This document shows positions 61,801 through 64,000 of a DNA stretch of 64,000 bases, one piece after another. The stretch is from Amphiura filiformis (lineage: Eukaryota > Echinodermata > Ophiuroidea > Amphilepidida > Amphiuridae): assembly GCF_039555335.1 (NCBI RefSeq), contig NC_092646.1:32494880-32558879 (forward strand), written 5' to 3'. The notes under the pieces are model-generated. The model saw only the letters and a program-made list of their open reading frames with translations, searched no databases and had not been told where the DNA came from. The position numbers and the translations under genes are program-made. Numbering within the stretch: position 1 is the stretch's first letter; the number at the start of each line of letters is the position of its first letter.

Positions 61801-62319
61801 TTTACACAACTGTTTTGGTCACTAATTTCCGCGATATTCCGGCAGCGACATCTGCCGTTTCTCATTGACCAATTCAATGTGGGATGCGGCTGGAGGTCAC
61901 CAGCATTCATTATAAGTCAGAGTTTGGTCAAAGGGCAGTGGCGTAGCATGGGTCATCATATTGGGGGGGGGCACCAACCATGATTGGGGGCACCGGGTCT
62001 GATTGGGGGCACAAGCCGTTTTTTGACCATTTTCCTATATGGGATTTTCTAAATTTTGCAATCGATTGGGGGGCCACATGTTCCCTGTGCCCCTATGACG
62101 CTACGCACCTGTCAAAGGGTGATCGTGGAAAGCAGTGACCAGCCATAAACCATGGAAAACGAAGCATGCAAGGTCAAATTGAAATTTTATACGATCAGGG
62201 CTGGGTAAGTGTGTTAAGGGTGTGGATATATTCTTACCTGATTGTAGCTTTGTATCTCCAGACTCACTGTACATGAGAATCTTGATTTTTAGATGAATGC
62301 CAAATGGATGATTATGTTC
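22758..62319 (-). CDS. TEX11: TEX11/SPO22-like meiosis gene, internal part (17 exons)
   Basis: This is a hand-built gene model. Seventeen exons, each bounded by AG and GT in gene orientation, join with continuous phase into 570 codons without a stop. The order is 62238-62319, 56725-56806, 55053-55204, 54056-54132, 47038-47190, 43110-43212, 36617-36732, 35040-35125, 33780-33830, 32589-32626, 28899-29009, 28433-28503, 27677-27793, 27138-27219, 26517-26672, 24622-24730, and one of five copies of exon 17. The product is helical and TPR-like. Peptides such as WYNFSLNLF, AKLQRNRASCFLNL, RQKTCLLMAAAAALE and LLLLYEYEALAKLG match my memory of TEX11, the animal counterpart of yeast Spo22/Zip4. That family acts in the nucleus on meiotic chromosome axes to promote synapsis and class I crossovers. 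Vertebrate TEX11 is roughly 900-950 residues, so I infer that about 200-300 N-terminal and 80-100 C-terminal residues are missing. Introns are filled with transposons. Confidence 0.85.
22914..23037 (-). CDS. TEX11: TEX11-like exon 17, copy 2
   Basis: Near-identical duplicate with an intact acceptor and the weaker donor GTAATTTTAT. One local change (GGATCCGACC instead of GGATGCCACC) alters VAS to VGS; otherwise the protein is the same. The spacer to the next copy is only about 32 bp. Confidence 0.75.
23070..23193 (-). CDS. TEX11: TEX11-like exon 17, copy 3
   Basis: Identical protein to copy 1, with acceptor intact and donor GTAAATTTAT. Same 156-bp repeat unit as its neighbours. Confidence 0.75.
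23226..23349 (-). CDS. TEX11: TEX11-like exon 17, copy 4
   Basis: Identical protein to copy 1, with acceptor intact and donor GTAATTTTAT. The repeat unit on its right is 157 bp because of one inserted G in the spacer. Confidence 0.75.
23383..23506 (-). pseudogene. TEX11: TEX11-like exon 17, copy 5 (donor lost)
   Basis: This is the first copy met by the transcript after exon 16. The coding part is intact, but the donor GT is changed to AT (ATAATTTTAT). It cannot be spliced as a normal exon unless an unusual AT donor is used. Confidence 0.7.
23695..23838 (-). pseudogene. Decayed sixth copy of exon 17
   Basis: The + strand reads ATCCCATATGAGACCGTGTA, then CAAGGATCAGTAGTACAAAA and GCCATAAAAATCAAGCAAGTT. 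This follows the exon-17 repeat unit with many substitutions and a small insertion near 23745-23785. It shows an older duplication before the recent amplification. Confidence 0.75.
24415..24605. repeat. Copy of the CAGTTCTTTAACC dispersed repeat
   Basis: Shares ATGCTCATCTATCAGCACAG, AATGACCTTTGAAAATATGG and ACTTGAGGTCAAATTTTGCA with the inverse of 41391-41575. It abuts exon 16 of the TEX11-like gene. Confidence 0.65.
24622..24730 (-). CDS. TEX11: TEX11-like exon 16
   Basis: A 109-nt exon, phase 1 to 2, with acceptor TTATTTTCCAG and donor GTATGTCA. It encodes ALSMEPPAQHTGLSKRALHA followed by SIQKHLQHTDIDVNKC. A second AG inside the exon (before CATACAGG) would give the wrong phase, which decided the start. 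The copy of a dispersed repeat at 24415-24605 ends about 17 bp from its donor side. Confidence 0.8.
24813..25283. mobile_element. hAT-like miniature element with 8-bp target duplication
   Basis: Ends CAGTGGCGTAACCA and TGGTTACGCCCCTG, flanked by the direct repeat CCGTAGCT (24805-24812 and 25284-25291). The interior includes a 150-bp GA-rich purine tract (24890-25045), which explains the lysine- and glutamate-rich open frames there. No transposase. Confidence 0.85.
26024..26490 (-). pseudogene. Decayed duplicate of exon 15, split by an insertion
   Basis: Positions 26024-26089 match the donor-side half of exon 15, with the AC|CTGCC donor context kept. Positions 26434-26490 match its other half (TTGTTGTAACCAAGTTTAGC). 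Between them sits a TIR element of about 340 bp. Substitutions and small indels make it non-functional. Confidence 0.75.
26090..26433. mobile_element. TIR element with telomere-like core
   Basis: Ends ATTTGGCTTCC and GGAAGCCAAAT are inverted (about 11 bp). The interior at 26290-26382 is a degenerate array of CCTAACCC/CCTAATCC. It interrupts the decayed exon-15 copy, which supports insertion. Boundaries are approximate. Confidence 0.6.
26517..26672 (-). CDS. TEX11: TEX11-like exon 15
   Basis: A 156-nt exon, phase 1 to 1, with acceptor TGTATCAG and donor GTCAGTTT. It encodes 52 residues including PVLLLLYEYEALAKLGHNKE and NPNTEIKTLDTLA. Vertebrate TEX11 has a very similar KLLLLYE.E..AKL......E segment, so this exon supports orthology strongly. 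A decayed copy lies just downstream in the gene (26024-26490). Confidence 0.9.
27138..27219 (-). CDS. TEX11: TEX11-like exon 14
   Basis: An 82-nt exon, phase 0 to 1, with acceptor TTGATTCAG and donor GTATTATG. It encodes KQAWQQALEHARSCKEV followed by LKQLQETTKK, a basic helical segment. Confidence 0.85.
27677..27793 (-). CDS. TEX11: TEX11-like exon 13
   Basis: A 117-nt exon, phase 0 to 0, with acceptor ACAATCAG and donor GTATTATA. It encodes FSSLCDMDENSLVRQKTC followed by LLMAAAAALEIAREQPEFDD and K. RKTCLLMA is a hallmark of the C-terminal half of TEX11. An alternative AG 5 nt downstream would break the frame. Confidence 0.88.
27890..28293. repeat. Copy of the ATATGGATGTACACAT family
   Basis: Contains AACACATGTAGCAGCTGACA, AGTGCATCCTTTTGATATGG and CAAAACCATGTGACTTGGGG, shared with the complete copy at 58017-58310. 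Confidence 0.6.
28433..28503 (-). CDS. TEX11: TEX11-like exon 12
   Basis: A 71-nt exon, phase 1 to 0, with acceptor TACTCTTAG and donor GTAAGACA. It encodes WNLALENSKVSSCTEQFFTL followed by CAK. The AWNLA...FF.L motif is shared with TEX11. Confidence 0.88.
28630..28788. mobile_element. hAT-like miniature element (CAGTGGTGGCGCCAG)
   Basis: Ends CAGTGGTGGCGCCAG and CTGGCGCTGACACTG; C-rich interior. The target duplication is not clear. Confidence 0.5.
28899..29009 (-). CDS. TEX11: TEX11-like exon 11
   Basis: A 111-nt exon, phase 1 to 1, with acceptor TTGTTCCAG and donor GTAAGTCT. It encodes LQLLTKLHSKENELLKKEY followed by DNHGINIRHEALWFMKI. The EALWFMKIAWNLA junction with exon 12 matches the family pattern E-WF-K-AWNLA. 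Confidence 0.88.
29111..29451. mobile_element. TIR element TCATTCTTAGTCAGT
   Basis: Inverted 15-bp ends at 29111-29125 and 29437-29451. The interior is GC-richer (CGCGTGTAGAGGTGCGCG). It abuts the foldback at 29450. Confidence 0.55.
29450..29634. mobile_element. 185-bp foldback element
   Basis: Two arms of about 75 bp form a nearly perfect inverted repeat (GAGAATAAGCGATAGGAATT and TGCCTATCCTCT against their complements), with a short loop ATCGTAGTGGATACCGCTGC. In RNA it would fold into a long hairpin. Confidence 0.85.
30424..30798. mobile_element. hAT-like element CCCGGGGGTACTCA, 8-bp target duplication
   Basis: Perfect 14-bp TIRs CCCGGGGGTACTCA / TGAGTACCCCCGGG. Flanks CAAATGTT repeat exactly at 30416-30423 and 30799-30806. 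The interior is AT-rich with TTTTGGTATATCAATGGGTC repeats. 375 bp, non-coding. Confidence 0.9.
31536..32388. mobile_element. hAT-like element CAGGGTTCG, 8-bp target duplication
   Basis: Ends CAGGGTTCGG and GCGAACCCTG; direct repeat CACAAAGG at 31528-31535 and 32389-32396. The subterminal region repeats GTTTTTGCCAGTTTTTGCC and its complement many times. A second element (31789-32156) is nested inside. Confidence 0.88.
31789..32156. mobile_element. TGTACGAT-family TIR element (nested)
   Basis: Ends TTAAAGTCATAATGTACGAT and ATCGTACATTAAGCCTTTAA are inverted. A close copy is at 54315-54655, and a degraded relative near 19340. It contains GAACTGCGTGTTAAACGGCC. Confidence 0.75.
32589..32626 (-). 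CDS. TEX11: TEX11-like microexon 10 (38 nt)
   Basis: A 38-nt exon, phase 2 to 1, with acceptor TTTATTATAG and donor GTATCACA. It encodes NDTSAMLSYLGT and, through its last G, an alanine shared with exon 11. It supplies exactly the phase shift that exons 9 and 11 need and fits the helix before the LQLLTKL segment. A 200-bp TIR element starts about 65 bp beyond its acceptor side (32691). Confidence 0.7.
32691..32890. mobile_element. 200-bp TIR element CAGTCAAAGTC
   Basis: Ends CAGTCAAAGTCC and AGACTTTGACTG; both sides carry GGCCGAT near ATGGAACAATC. A longer relative lies at 42693-43069, again close to a TEX11-like exon. Confidence 0.7.
33780..33830 (-). CDS. TEX11: TEX11-like exon 9 (51 nt)
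   Basis: A short exon, phase 2 to 2, with acceptor CTTTTTTTCAG and donor GTACGATA. It encodes RCLIRMRLTGYEETQNS across the two split codons. It joins exon 8 (LTSL) to give SLRCLIRMRL, matching the KCLLRL helix of the family. It is too short for ORF finders and was identified by phase and similarity. Confidence 0.75.
33952..34560 (-). pseudogene. LINE 3' end fragment
   Basis: In two minus frames it reads GDRAFSVTAPRFWNGLPSTI and then DSFKSLIMLIKTHLF. This is the typical C-terminus of many invertebrate non-LTR retrotransposon polyproteins (GDRAFS..AP..WN.LP......FK..LKT.LF). The two parts are frameshifted. The 3' end, on the left, is an (AAT)n tail at 33952-33965. 5'-truncated. Confidence 0.75.
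35040..35125 (-). CDS. TEX11: TEX11-like exon 8
   Basis: An 86-nt exon, phase 0 to 2, with acceptor ATCATTGCAG and donor GTATAAAG. It encodes GKNHDVGIQALEKVAEMS followed by PDHQQVLTSL, a TPR-like helix pair. Confidence 0.87.
35160..35395. repeat. GGCTATTCCA-type dispersed repeat
   Basis: Reads AAAAGTCCACACTCCACCTG, CCTTCCACAAGGGGAGTATG and, at its end, AAATGGAATAGCCCAA. It is intronic, just 5' of exon 8 in gene orientation. Confidence 0.7.
35607..35919. repeat. Tandem pair, 168-bp period
   Basis: TTGCCTAGTTAACGTCGCTG starts at 35607 and 35775, each followed by about 125 nearly identical bases ending GCACTTTGGTGTTTTAG. A short unrelated spacer separates them. Confidence 0.85.
36617..36732 (-). 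CDS. TEX11: TEX11-like exon 7
   Basis: A 116-nt exon, phase 1 to 0, with acceptor TTTTTACAG and donor GTAAATGA. It encodes IECIEKLCQVTKDTT, a short acidic linker, then EEEILSLICLAAQLAMK. The LSLICLAAQLA helix corresponds to the LLSLAAQFALE segment of vertebrate TEX11. Confidence 0.87.
36906..37276 (+). other. 5' untranslated region of the LINE
   Basis: GC-richer than the flanks, with GGCACAGTCACGCGCAACCA and CAAGTGGTGCACCCCGG. It probably carries the internal promoter, but no specific motif can be claimed. Confidence 0.55.
37364..39919 (+). CDS. Endonuclease-reverse transcriptase of the LINE (ends at an internal stop)
   Basis: 851 codons from the first ATG. The N-terminal APE-type endonuclease shows SETRW near residue 26, IIMGDFNAKIG around residues 134-144, and the C-terminal SDHHLL. 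The central reverse transcriptase carries YRGITLLSVPGKVF, QAGFRKNRSC, VDYEKAFDSVNRE, GVRQGCLLSPFLF and the catalytic FADDLALLSHT. The family motif TWNVQTM lies just upstream of this ATG in the same open frame (open from 37277), so the true start is probably further 5' or in another frame (37209), or has been lost. The ORF stops at TGA 39917-39919, inside the conserved C-terminal region. Its role in the element would be nicking and target-primed reverse transcription in the nucleus. Confidence 0.92.
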   Translation: MYQTGKTAQIAAEMQNYKITLLGLSETRWIQSGQKRLISGELLLYSGHENDDAHHTEGVGFMLSKQAQNSLIGWEAHGSRIIRAAFRTTEKKIKLNVIQCYSPTNESEDEVKEEFYDHMQSVLDKCSEKDVNIIMGDFNAKIGNDNTGYEDIMGRHGIGDMSENGERFLNTCALNKFVIGGSVFPHKRIHKATWVSPDHKTENQIDHFCIGKKFRRSLQDVRVKRGADVASDHHLLIAKIQLKLKKHKETTIKRQKYNVDLLKDEQTRKDFGLKLSNRFQALQDLHHEEENTVENQWQSIKETITSTCKEVVGHKKHQQKDWITAQTLKKLEVRKQKKSVVNNSRTRQSKALAKEEYARANREVKKSIKADKRKYIDKMADEAEAAANNGNMKHLYDTTRRLAGKYSKPERPVKDKTGTKILDKEQQLDRWAEHFEELLNRPTPPNPPDIEPAKSDLNINCERPSKFEIRKAILHLKNGKATGPDDIPAEALKADIDTTTELLYTLFGKIWDEDKVPSDWKEGYLIKLPKKGDLSNCANYRGITLLSVPGKVFNRVILERIKNAVDPQLRDQQAGFRKNRSCIDQIATLGIIIEQSLEWNSSIYVNFVDYEKAFDSVNRETLWQLLRHYGIPTKLVNLIKNSYDGIRCRVLHEGQFTRQFEVKTGVRQGCLLSPFLFLLVIDWIMKTTTKQKRNGVQWTLWEQLEDLDFADDLALLSHTRHQMQDKTNTLAAISHSTGLNIHKGKTKVMKVNASSTEPVTLEGAALEEVESFTYLGSIIDKKGGSDADVKARIGKARTSFMQLKNIWNSKLLSGAKLRLFNAIVKSVLLYGAETWRMTKSNTHKVQTFIHR
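39920..40258 (+). pseudogene. LINE C-terminal domain after the premature stop
   Basis: The same reading frame continues from LRRLVQIHWPDKISN through RRRWSWIGHTLRK and GKRSIGRPRNSWRRDL to the stop at 40256-40258. Related elements have a single uninterrupted C-terminus here, so the TGA at 39917 is a point mutation in an otherwise open frame. Confidence 0.88.
40294..42692. other. Intronic stretch
   Basis: Includes the repeat at 41391-41575, A-rich simple sequence at 41985-42018 and a segment resembling the TGTACGAT family near 40960-41070. No exon found. Confidence 0.4.
41391..41575. repeat. Copy of the CAGTTCTTTAACC dispersed repeat, inverted
   Basis: Reads GCAAAATTTGACCTTAAGTT, CAAAGGTCATTCAATGAATG and TAAAGAACTGTGCCCTGATA, the complement of the 24415 copy. 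Confidence 0.65.
42693..43069. mobile_element. TIR element related to 32691-32890
   Basis: Begins CAGCCAAAGTCCCTGTG and ends GCTGAGATTTGACTG; shares TTCATGGAACAATCGGCCCT. It ends 40 bp from exon 6. Confidence 0.65.
43110..43212 (-). CDS. TEX11: TEX11-like exon 6
   Basis: A 103-nt exon, phase 0 to 1, with acceptor ATAAACTAG and donor GTGTGTCC. It encodes AEEAAQEAEKHDPDSALTQY followed by MCFKVAMHRKHDER. It continues the LDQLEKA helix of exon 5; the motif A-E-A-HDP---TQ--FK-A is familiar from TEX11. A 38-bp piece of its 3' half is repeated at 43303-43340 in the upstream intron. Confidence 0.87.
43303..43340. repeat. Short duplicate of exon-6 sequence
   Basis: Matches 43119-43156 (inside exon 6) with a few mismatches over 38 bp: TCTATGCATTGCCACTTTGA is identical. 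It sits immediately before the LINE fragment that starts near 43346. Confidence 0.8.
43346..43480 (+). pseudogene. LINE C-terminal coding fragment
   Basis: 45 codons including the stop: GDKSFSVQGPRLWNNLPTNL and QSFKKLLKTYLFPKY. Same C-terminal motif as the fragment at 33952-34560, but on the + strand and intact. 5'-truncated. Its 3' untranslated region continues to 43545 and, after an insertion, from 45367 to about 45795. Confidence 0.8.
43546..45366. mobile_element. 1.8-kb TIR element (CCCAGCAAACAC ends) inside the LINE
   Basis: Ends CCCAGCAAACACAAAACGTTTT (first 20 quoted: CCCAGCAAACACAAAACGTT) and their complement ending GTGTTTGCTGGG. Flanked by TCA on both sides (43543-43545, 45367-45369). 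Subterminal repeats of AACGTTT and GGGTTATATAAAGGGTAT flank a unique centre. No transposase was recognised. Confidence 0.8.
45367..45795 (+). mobile_element. LINE 3' untranslated region and tail
   Basis: Contains a direct duplication of about 135 bp (CTAATTGTGCTTCAGATTGC at two places), then TGTACAGCGCATTGGTCCAT and an AATAATA tail. It completes the LINE interrupted at 43546. Confidence 0.65.
46747..46987. mobile_element. TIR element with tRNA-like A box
   Basis: Ends ACCGTAAAAACTCGATGG and ATTTTTACGGT are inverted, with TGCTTACTAT / ATAGTAAGCA inside. The middle carries TTAGCTCAGTTGGTAAAGAG (46904-46923), matching a tRNA D-arm/A box. A good B box is missing, so this is not a tRNA gene. Confidence 0.65.
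47038..47190 (-). CDS. TEX11: TEX11-like exon 5 (conserved core)
   Basis: A 153-nt exon, phase 0 to 0, 51 codons, with acceptor ACATTACAG and donor GTATGTTC. It contains EALIWYNFSLNLFTS and AKLQRNRASCFLNLDQLEK. These are the most family-specific stretches seen: TEX11/Spo22 proteins have W-Y-SL-F followed by KL-RN-A-C-L-L-L-KA. This exon is the main basis for the gene call. Confidence 0.9.
47300..47665. mobile_element. TIR element interrupted by a foldback
   Basis: TCAGCCCTATCACCATTCTT and its complement near 47632-47665 form the ends. A second element (47364-47566) sits inside. A copy of the right half occurs at 31070-31200. Confidence 0.6.
47364..47566. mobile_element. Foldback miniature element, second copy
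   Basis: Ends TGGGTTAATTGACC / GGTCAATTAACCCA; core ATGCGCAGTAACAATGTTTG is shared with 1255-1452. Confidence 0.75.
47681..48894 (+). mobile_element. Motif-reiterated element (GTGTTAAGTCCA), copy 1
   Basis: 1214 bp, ends TGAAGAGCTTATTTCCAAAC and complement, bounded by TA (47679-47680, 48895-48896). The motif TGGACTTAACAC or its complement occurs at 47702, 47889, 47930, 48683, 48715 and 48862. No transposase-like ORF. A paralogous empty site at about 31145-31165 (ATTAAGCTTAAATATTTAAA) supports these boundaries. Confidence 0.8.
48895..49537. other. Stretch upstream of gag
   Basis: Contains the right half of the element interrupted at 47680 (GGCTGTGTTTTAATTGGTCA), then GC-richer sequence that may be the 5' region of the gag-bearing retroelement. 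The gag frame is open upstream from 49256 without a convincing start. Confidence 0.4.
49538..50462 (+). pseudogene. DIRS/Ngaro-like gag, first part (frameshifted)
   Basis: The open frame from ATG 49538 begins MGKRKSSTINRKAKKQANLR and is basic, then Ala-, Asn- and Gln-rich. It stops at 49990. The neighbouring frame (49944-50462) continues with Met/Pro/Asn-rich sequence and ends LGCTVPQTMKTKVINGEY, VDLAQLLYKSDPS. The 'G..VP...K.KI..GEYVDLAQLL' style recalls the gag of tyrosine-recombinase (DIRS/Ngaro) retrotransposons; this is recall, not a search. One frameshift near 49985 splits the gene. No reverse transcriptase or recombinase was found nearby. Confidence 0.5.
50481..50608. mobile_element. 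128-bp hairpin element
   Basis: Arms TGCAATGCATTAGTCAAGAT... and complement, centred on GGCTCTCGAG-type sequence around GATGAG. It begins 18 bp after the first gag part stops. Confidence 0.75.
50609..51392. other. Unassigned AT-rich stretch
   Basis: No gene or clear element end; T-rich run at 51179-51190. Confidence 0.4.
51393..52600 (-). mobile_element. Motif-reiterated element (GTGTTAAGTCCA), copy 2, inverted
   Basis: 1208 bp and nearly identical to 47681-48894 in opposite orientation, again bounded by TA. Small differences only (for example GCCCATAAGGGCAGTG against its counterpart CACTACCCTTGTGGGC). It separates the two parts of the gag-like pseudogene. Confidence 0.85.
52868..53400 (+). 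pseudogene. DIRS/Ngaro-like gag, continuation
   Basis: KEGQICWKTTKHKLVI and SWTLAFLIYSAIFLQAHPDR, then VQEFLKYTEIIRTAAYRL, fit the helical capsid-like part that follows GEYVDLAQLL in such proteins. A stop follows at 53048. Further open frame to 53400 (QSGGRCRIEIGLSLF) may be a decayed remainder. It is separated from the first part by 50463-52867. Confidence 0.45.
53401..54055. other. Intronic AT-rich stretch
   Basis: Degenerate repeats only; it ends at the donor of exon 4. Confidence 0.4.
54056..54132 (-). CDS. TEX11: TEX11-like exon 4
   Basis: A 77-nt exon, phase 1 to 0, with acceptor TTTCTGCAG and donor GTAATTTC. It encodes GLIALDVDSRRQIHTM followed by LWEQAAKTFE. The WEQAAKTFE helix leads directly into the SAEALIWYNFSL helix of exon 5, as in family members (W..A...FE...Y..A..WY..SL). 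Confidence 0.85.
54315..54655. mobile_element. TGTACGAT-family TIR element
   Basis: Same family as 31789-32156: ATAATGTACGATCTTATAAT at the left, ATCGTACATTAAGGCTTTAA at the right, and the shared internal AGAACTGCGTGTTAAATGGC. Confidence 0.75.
55053..55204 (-). CDS. TEX11: TEX11-like exon 3
   Basis: A 152-nt exon, phase 2 to 1, with acceptor TTTTTTTCTAG and donor GTAATGGA. It encodes about 51 residues including CQTCHQLTRRFS, LYVLHLDLLIRN and QAKVLLEDCAA, a typical TPR-like helix-turn-helix. Base composition is richer in GC than the flanking introns. Confidence 0.87.
55791..56240. repeat. Tandem repeat, about 129-bp unit, 3.5 copies
   Basis: Units start at about 55791, 55920, 56049 and 56160 with AAATCTGAGTGCTGCATATG. 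The third is shortened by about 18 bp and the fourth truncated. It contains GGTCAAAATGTGTAAAATTT. Confidence 0.85.
56241..56724. other. Intronic stretch
   Basis: No exon or element recognised; it ends at the donor of exon 2. Confidence 0.35.
56725..56806 (-). CDS. TEX11: TEX11-like exon 2
   Basis: An 82-nt exon, phase 1 to 2, with acceptor CTTATTAG and donor GTAAGTAA. It encodes AVDELTEHPDLSVDI followed by ASETVRLLVQHD, an amphipathic helix pair. The phase fits both neighbouring exons exactly. Confidence 0.85.
57920..59233. mobile_element. Motif-reiterated element (GGGGTAAATGGAAC), 1.3 kb
   Basis: Ends GGGTAAATTGGGGTAAATGG and complement (24 bp perfect), bounded by TA (57918-57919, 59234-59235). 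The motif GGGGTAAATGGAAC or its complement occurs at 57929, 58395, 58417, 58439 (shortened), 58785, 58814, 59125, 59194 and 59211. A smaller element is nested at 58017-58310. No transposase was recognised. Confidence 0.85.
58017..58310. mobile_element. TIR element ATATGTGTACATCC (nested)
   Basis: Inverted ends of about 50 bp (ATGTGTACATCCATATCAAA, GCACTTGTCGGCTGCTACAT). A partial relative lies at 27890-28293. Confidence 0.8.
59236..60165. other. Unassigned AT-rich stretch
   Basis: A G run at 59966-59976 is the only notable feature. No exon found. Confidence 0.4.
60174..60742. mobile_element. hAT-like element CCCAGGGGG, 8-bp target duplication
   Basis: TIRs of about 45 bp (CCCAGGGGGACCACTCATAT; complement ends CCCCCCTGGG). 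Direct repeat ATGAAAAT at 60166-60173 and 60743-60750. The inside reiterates TTGTTAAGGGT-like motifs near 60276, 60337, 60562, 60603, 60632 and 60672. Family remnants occur near 17612 and 16699. Confidence 0.9.
61011..61218. mobile_element. 208-bp foldback element
   Basis: Arms of about 95 bp (GATTTAGGGTTTCTCTACCG, CACAATGCAATATGCGTATT and complements) around a short loop TGTATCTATTG. Nearly perfect palindrome. Confidence 0.88.
61219..61927. other. Unassigned stretch
   Basis: Includes a CAGTGGCATAGCC start at 61560 that may be the left end of another degraded hAT-like element ending near 61753 (TATACCACTAG). No gene. Confidence 0.4.
61936..62111. mobile_element. 176-bp hAT-like element, 8-bp target duplication
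   Basis: Ends CAGTGGCGTAGCATGGG and GACGCTACGCACCTG; direct repeat TCAAAGGG at 61928-61935 and 62112-62119. G-rich inside. Confidence 0.85.
62238..62319 (-). CDS. TEX11: TEX11-like exon 1 of window
   Basis: An 82-nt exon, phase 0 in and 1 out, with acceptor CCTAG and donor GTAAGAAT. It encodes a 27-residue helix containing HPFGIHLKIKIL and ending SGDTKLQS. In the family this lies in the TPR region before the Spo22 core. Earlier exons must lie further right, and none was found in 62320-64000. Confidence 0.8.
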
Positions 62320-62451
62320 CTAGGGGATAAAAAGAGAAACAAGTGCATTTTAGGTAATGCTAGGATCCTATAGGCTCAGGGTGCTCAACTTTTATGGGCT
62401 AGAGGGCTACATTGTCAATTTCATAGAGTTTGTTGAGCCACATAATTGCCT

Positions 62452-62690
62452 TATTGGGCTATTCCAAATAAAATCCACACTGCCCTTGTTGAAGATTTAG
62501 ATTAAGTGTTCTACAAAGGGAGTATGAGGTTTGCCAATTGGGTAACTTCTATTTGAAATACTCACTTCAGTTGTAGAAGCTATAGGTGAACTGGTGAAGC
62601 CATAATACAGGGGGAGTTATAGGTTTCAGAATGATTAACCCTGACCAATTCCATTTGAAAATGTGGGTTTCAACTGGAATAGCCCATTAT
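62452..62690. repeat. GGCTATTCCA-type dispersed repeat
   Basis: Begins TTGGGCTATTCCAAATAAAA and ends TTTCAACTGGAATAGCCCAT, inverted ends of one element. Confidence 0.7.
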
Positions 62691-63156
62691 TAACTTAATG
62701 CCACTCCTGTCAATTATACACCCTCAGATTCATTTTGAGAAATAAAGCACAGCTTGTTGGTGGCATACCAGTTCAGAAGTATGTTACTGAGGGGAAGCGA
62801 CCATTGACCCTGTCATCGCGTATCCAGAAACTACCGGTCGCGTAGACGCACTTGAATGCGCCCTATACACGTTATTGATCGCGTAGGACGCTTGTGCTGG
62901 CGACGCATTCGTTAGCACCACAGCGACCCCCCGCGTTGTCATTTTGTGGTTCGCAGGATTTTTTTCAGGCTCTGTAGCGTGCAAATTTGGCTTGTGCGAT
63001 TTTTACAGTGGGGGATCTGGGCATACCTTATTTTAAACCTAGCCGTTTTATATATTCATGCCATTATTTTTCGTAAGAAAAGGCTTTGCGGGTCGCATTG
63101 GACATATTTGAGGGACACAAATGACCCACAAGTGGCAGGTTGGCCATCTCTGAATA
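62691..63156. other. Unassigned stretch 5' of exon 1
   Basis: CG-containing segment at 62815-62940. The minus frame at 62784-62984 has no recognised motif. No upstream TEX11-like exon could be identified. Confidence 0.35.
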
Positions 63157-63320
63157 GGGTATTCCAGTTGAAATCCATACATCCCACATGGAAGACATGG
63201 CCTCAGGTGTATATTTCAAATGGAGTCACCCATTCAGGTAACCCTATTTGAAATTCACACAGATTAAGGTCATGTCTTCCATATATGGGAAGTATGGATT
63301 TCAACTAGTATAGCCCACTA
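63157..63320. repeat. GGCTATTCCA-type dispersed repeat
   Basis: Ends GGTATTCCAGTTGAAATCCA and TGGATTTCAACTAGTATAGCCC are inverted; the middle holds ATTCAGGTAACCCTATTTGA. Confidence 0.7.
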
Positions 63321-63736
63321 TTGGTGTTGTTCATATTCAGTTTACCTTGATATTTGGAACAACACATCTCAATTTACTGTTGACATGATGTTGAAATCTA
63401 TTGATTGCCTTTTATCATATTTACCATCAGACTTTCAGTGTAATAACAAGTATTATATCACTCATACATAAATTCTAGACAGTTCATTGGTTGATTACCA
63501 TTTGCCATTTTTACCATCACCCTCTCCGTGTGATAGTCTTTACTATCATAGTGCTCTGTCAGTAAAGCGCCCTGCGCCAAGCCGTCGCGCTGACTCTTGG
63601 ACTCGCCGATTTAGTTATGGGTTGGGCCCCAAAATGTGAAGTATATCACAGCAAAACATGGTGTTATGTTGATGAAAAATGTATTTCCTACCTTAAATAG
63701 TATTTTAGTAATAGAATTTATGCATGAGTGATATAA

Positions 63737-63901
63737 AACAAATATTAACTGTCTTAAATTTGTGTAATGGTGAAATATAATCACGAGGTGAAAGATGTAT
63801 TGTTCCATTCCACTCGCCGTTCCGGCTTGTGGAATGGAACAATCCATCTTTCACCTCGTGATTATATTTCGACCATCACACTCATAGACAGTTAATATTT
63901 G
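63737..63901. mobile_element. Palindromic element of about 165 bp
   Basis: Arms ATCACGAGGTGAAAGATGTA, TTGTTCCATTCCA and complements around CTCGCCGTTCCGGCTTG; outer arms AAATATTAACTGTCT / AGACAGTTAATATTT. Confidence 0.8.
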
Positions 63902-64000
63902 TATACCATCACAGTGCTGCGACATAGTACACTTTCCTCAGGCCTTGCACTGACTCTAAGACTCACCAATTTAGTTTACTGGAGTTAAACCTATGTTATG

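Noticed and set aside
63344..63374. Short upstream exon (KLRCVVPNIK) for the TEX11-like gene
   Set aside because: It ends in phase 0 at a good donor and could precede exon 1, but the peptide shows no family similarity and is only 31 nt long.

Overview
This is a eukaryotic, AT-rich, intron- and transposon-dense window. It has no operons, no ribosome-binding-site logic and no long ORFs apart from mobile elements. The mix of repeats (CAGTGGCG-type hAT miniatures, CCCAGCAAACAC-type inverted repeats, dispersed repeats ending in GGCTATTCCA) suggests a marine invertebrate deuterostome, perhaps an echinoderm or hemichordate. That placement is a low-confidence inference from repeat style. The one cellular gene I can reconstruct is a large minus-strand gene whose exons I assembled by hand, from splice sites plus phase continuity, between 62319 and 22758. 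Seventeen exons join in phase into exactly 570 codons (1710 nt). The conceptual protein is all-helical and TPR-like, and resembles TEX11/SPO22/ZIP4, the meiotic crossover scaffold. The 5' end lies beyond the right edge of the window. The 3' end was not found and may lie left of 22758 or outside the window. Exon 17 is present as five nearly identical tandem copies (156-bp unit), plus a decayed sixth. Exon 15 has a decayed duplicate that was later split by an inverted-repeat element. Almost everything else is mobile DNA. From left to right: a motif-reiterated element at the left edge (1-958); a 198-bp foldback; a TIR element at 1642-2888; a 3.05-kb decayed DNA transposon with transposase-like remnants and a 7-bp target duplication (2942-5991); a 469-bp direct-repeat pair (7455-9360); GC-rich elements (12173-13182 and 14029-14840); telomere-like arrays (15246-15353 and inside 26090-26433); several hAT-like miniature elements with exact 8-bp target duplications; a nearly intact non-LTR retrotransposon with a 13-bp target duplication and one internal stop (36906-40280); LINE 3' fragments, one split by a 1.8-kb TIR element (43346-45795); and a large inverted pair of about 1.21-kb elements (47681-48894 and 51393-52600) around and inside a broken DIRS/Ngaro-like gag. 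The most interesting signals are (1) the tandem, apparently mutually exclusive exon-17 array in the TEX11-like gene, and (2) several unrelated-looking element families that all reiterate a short terminal motif many times internally. No rRNA gene, CRISPR array or convincing tRNA gene was seen.
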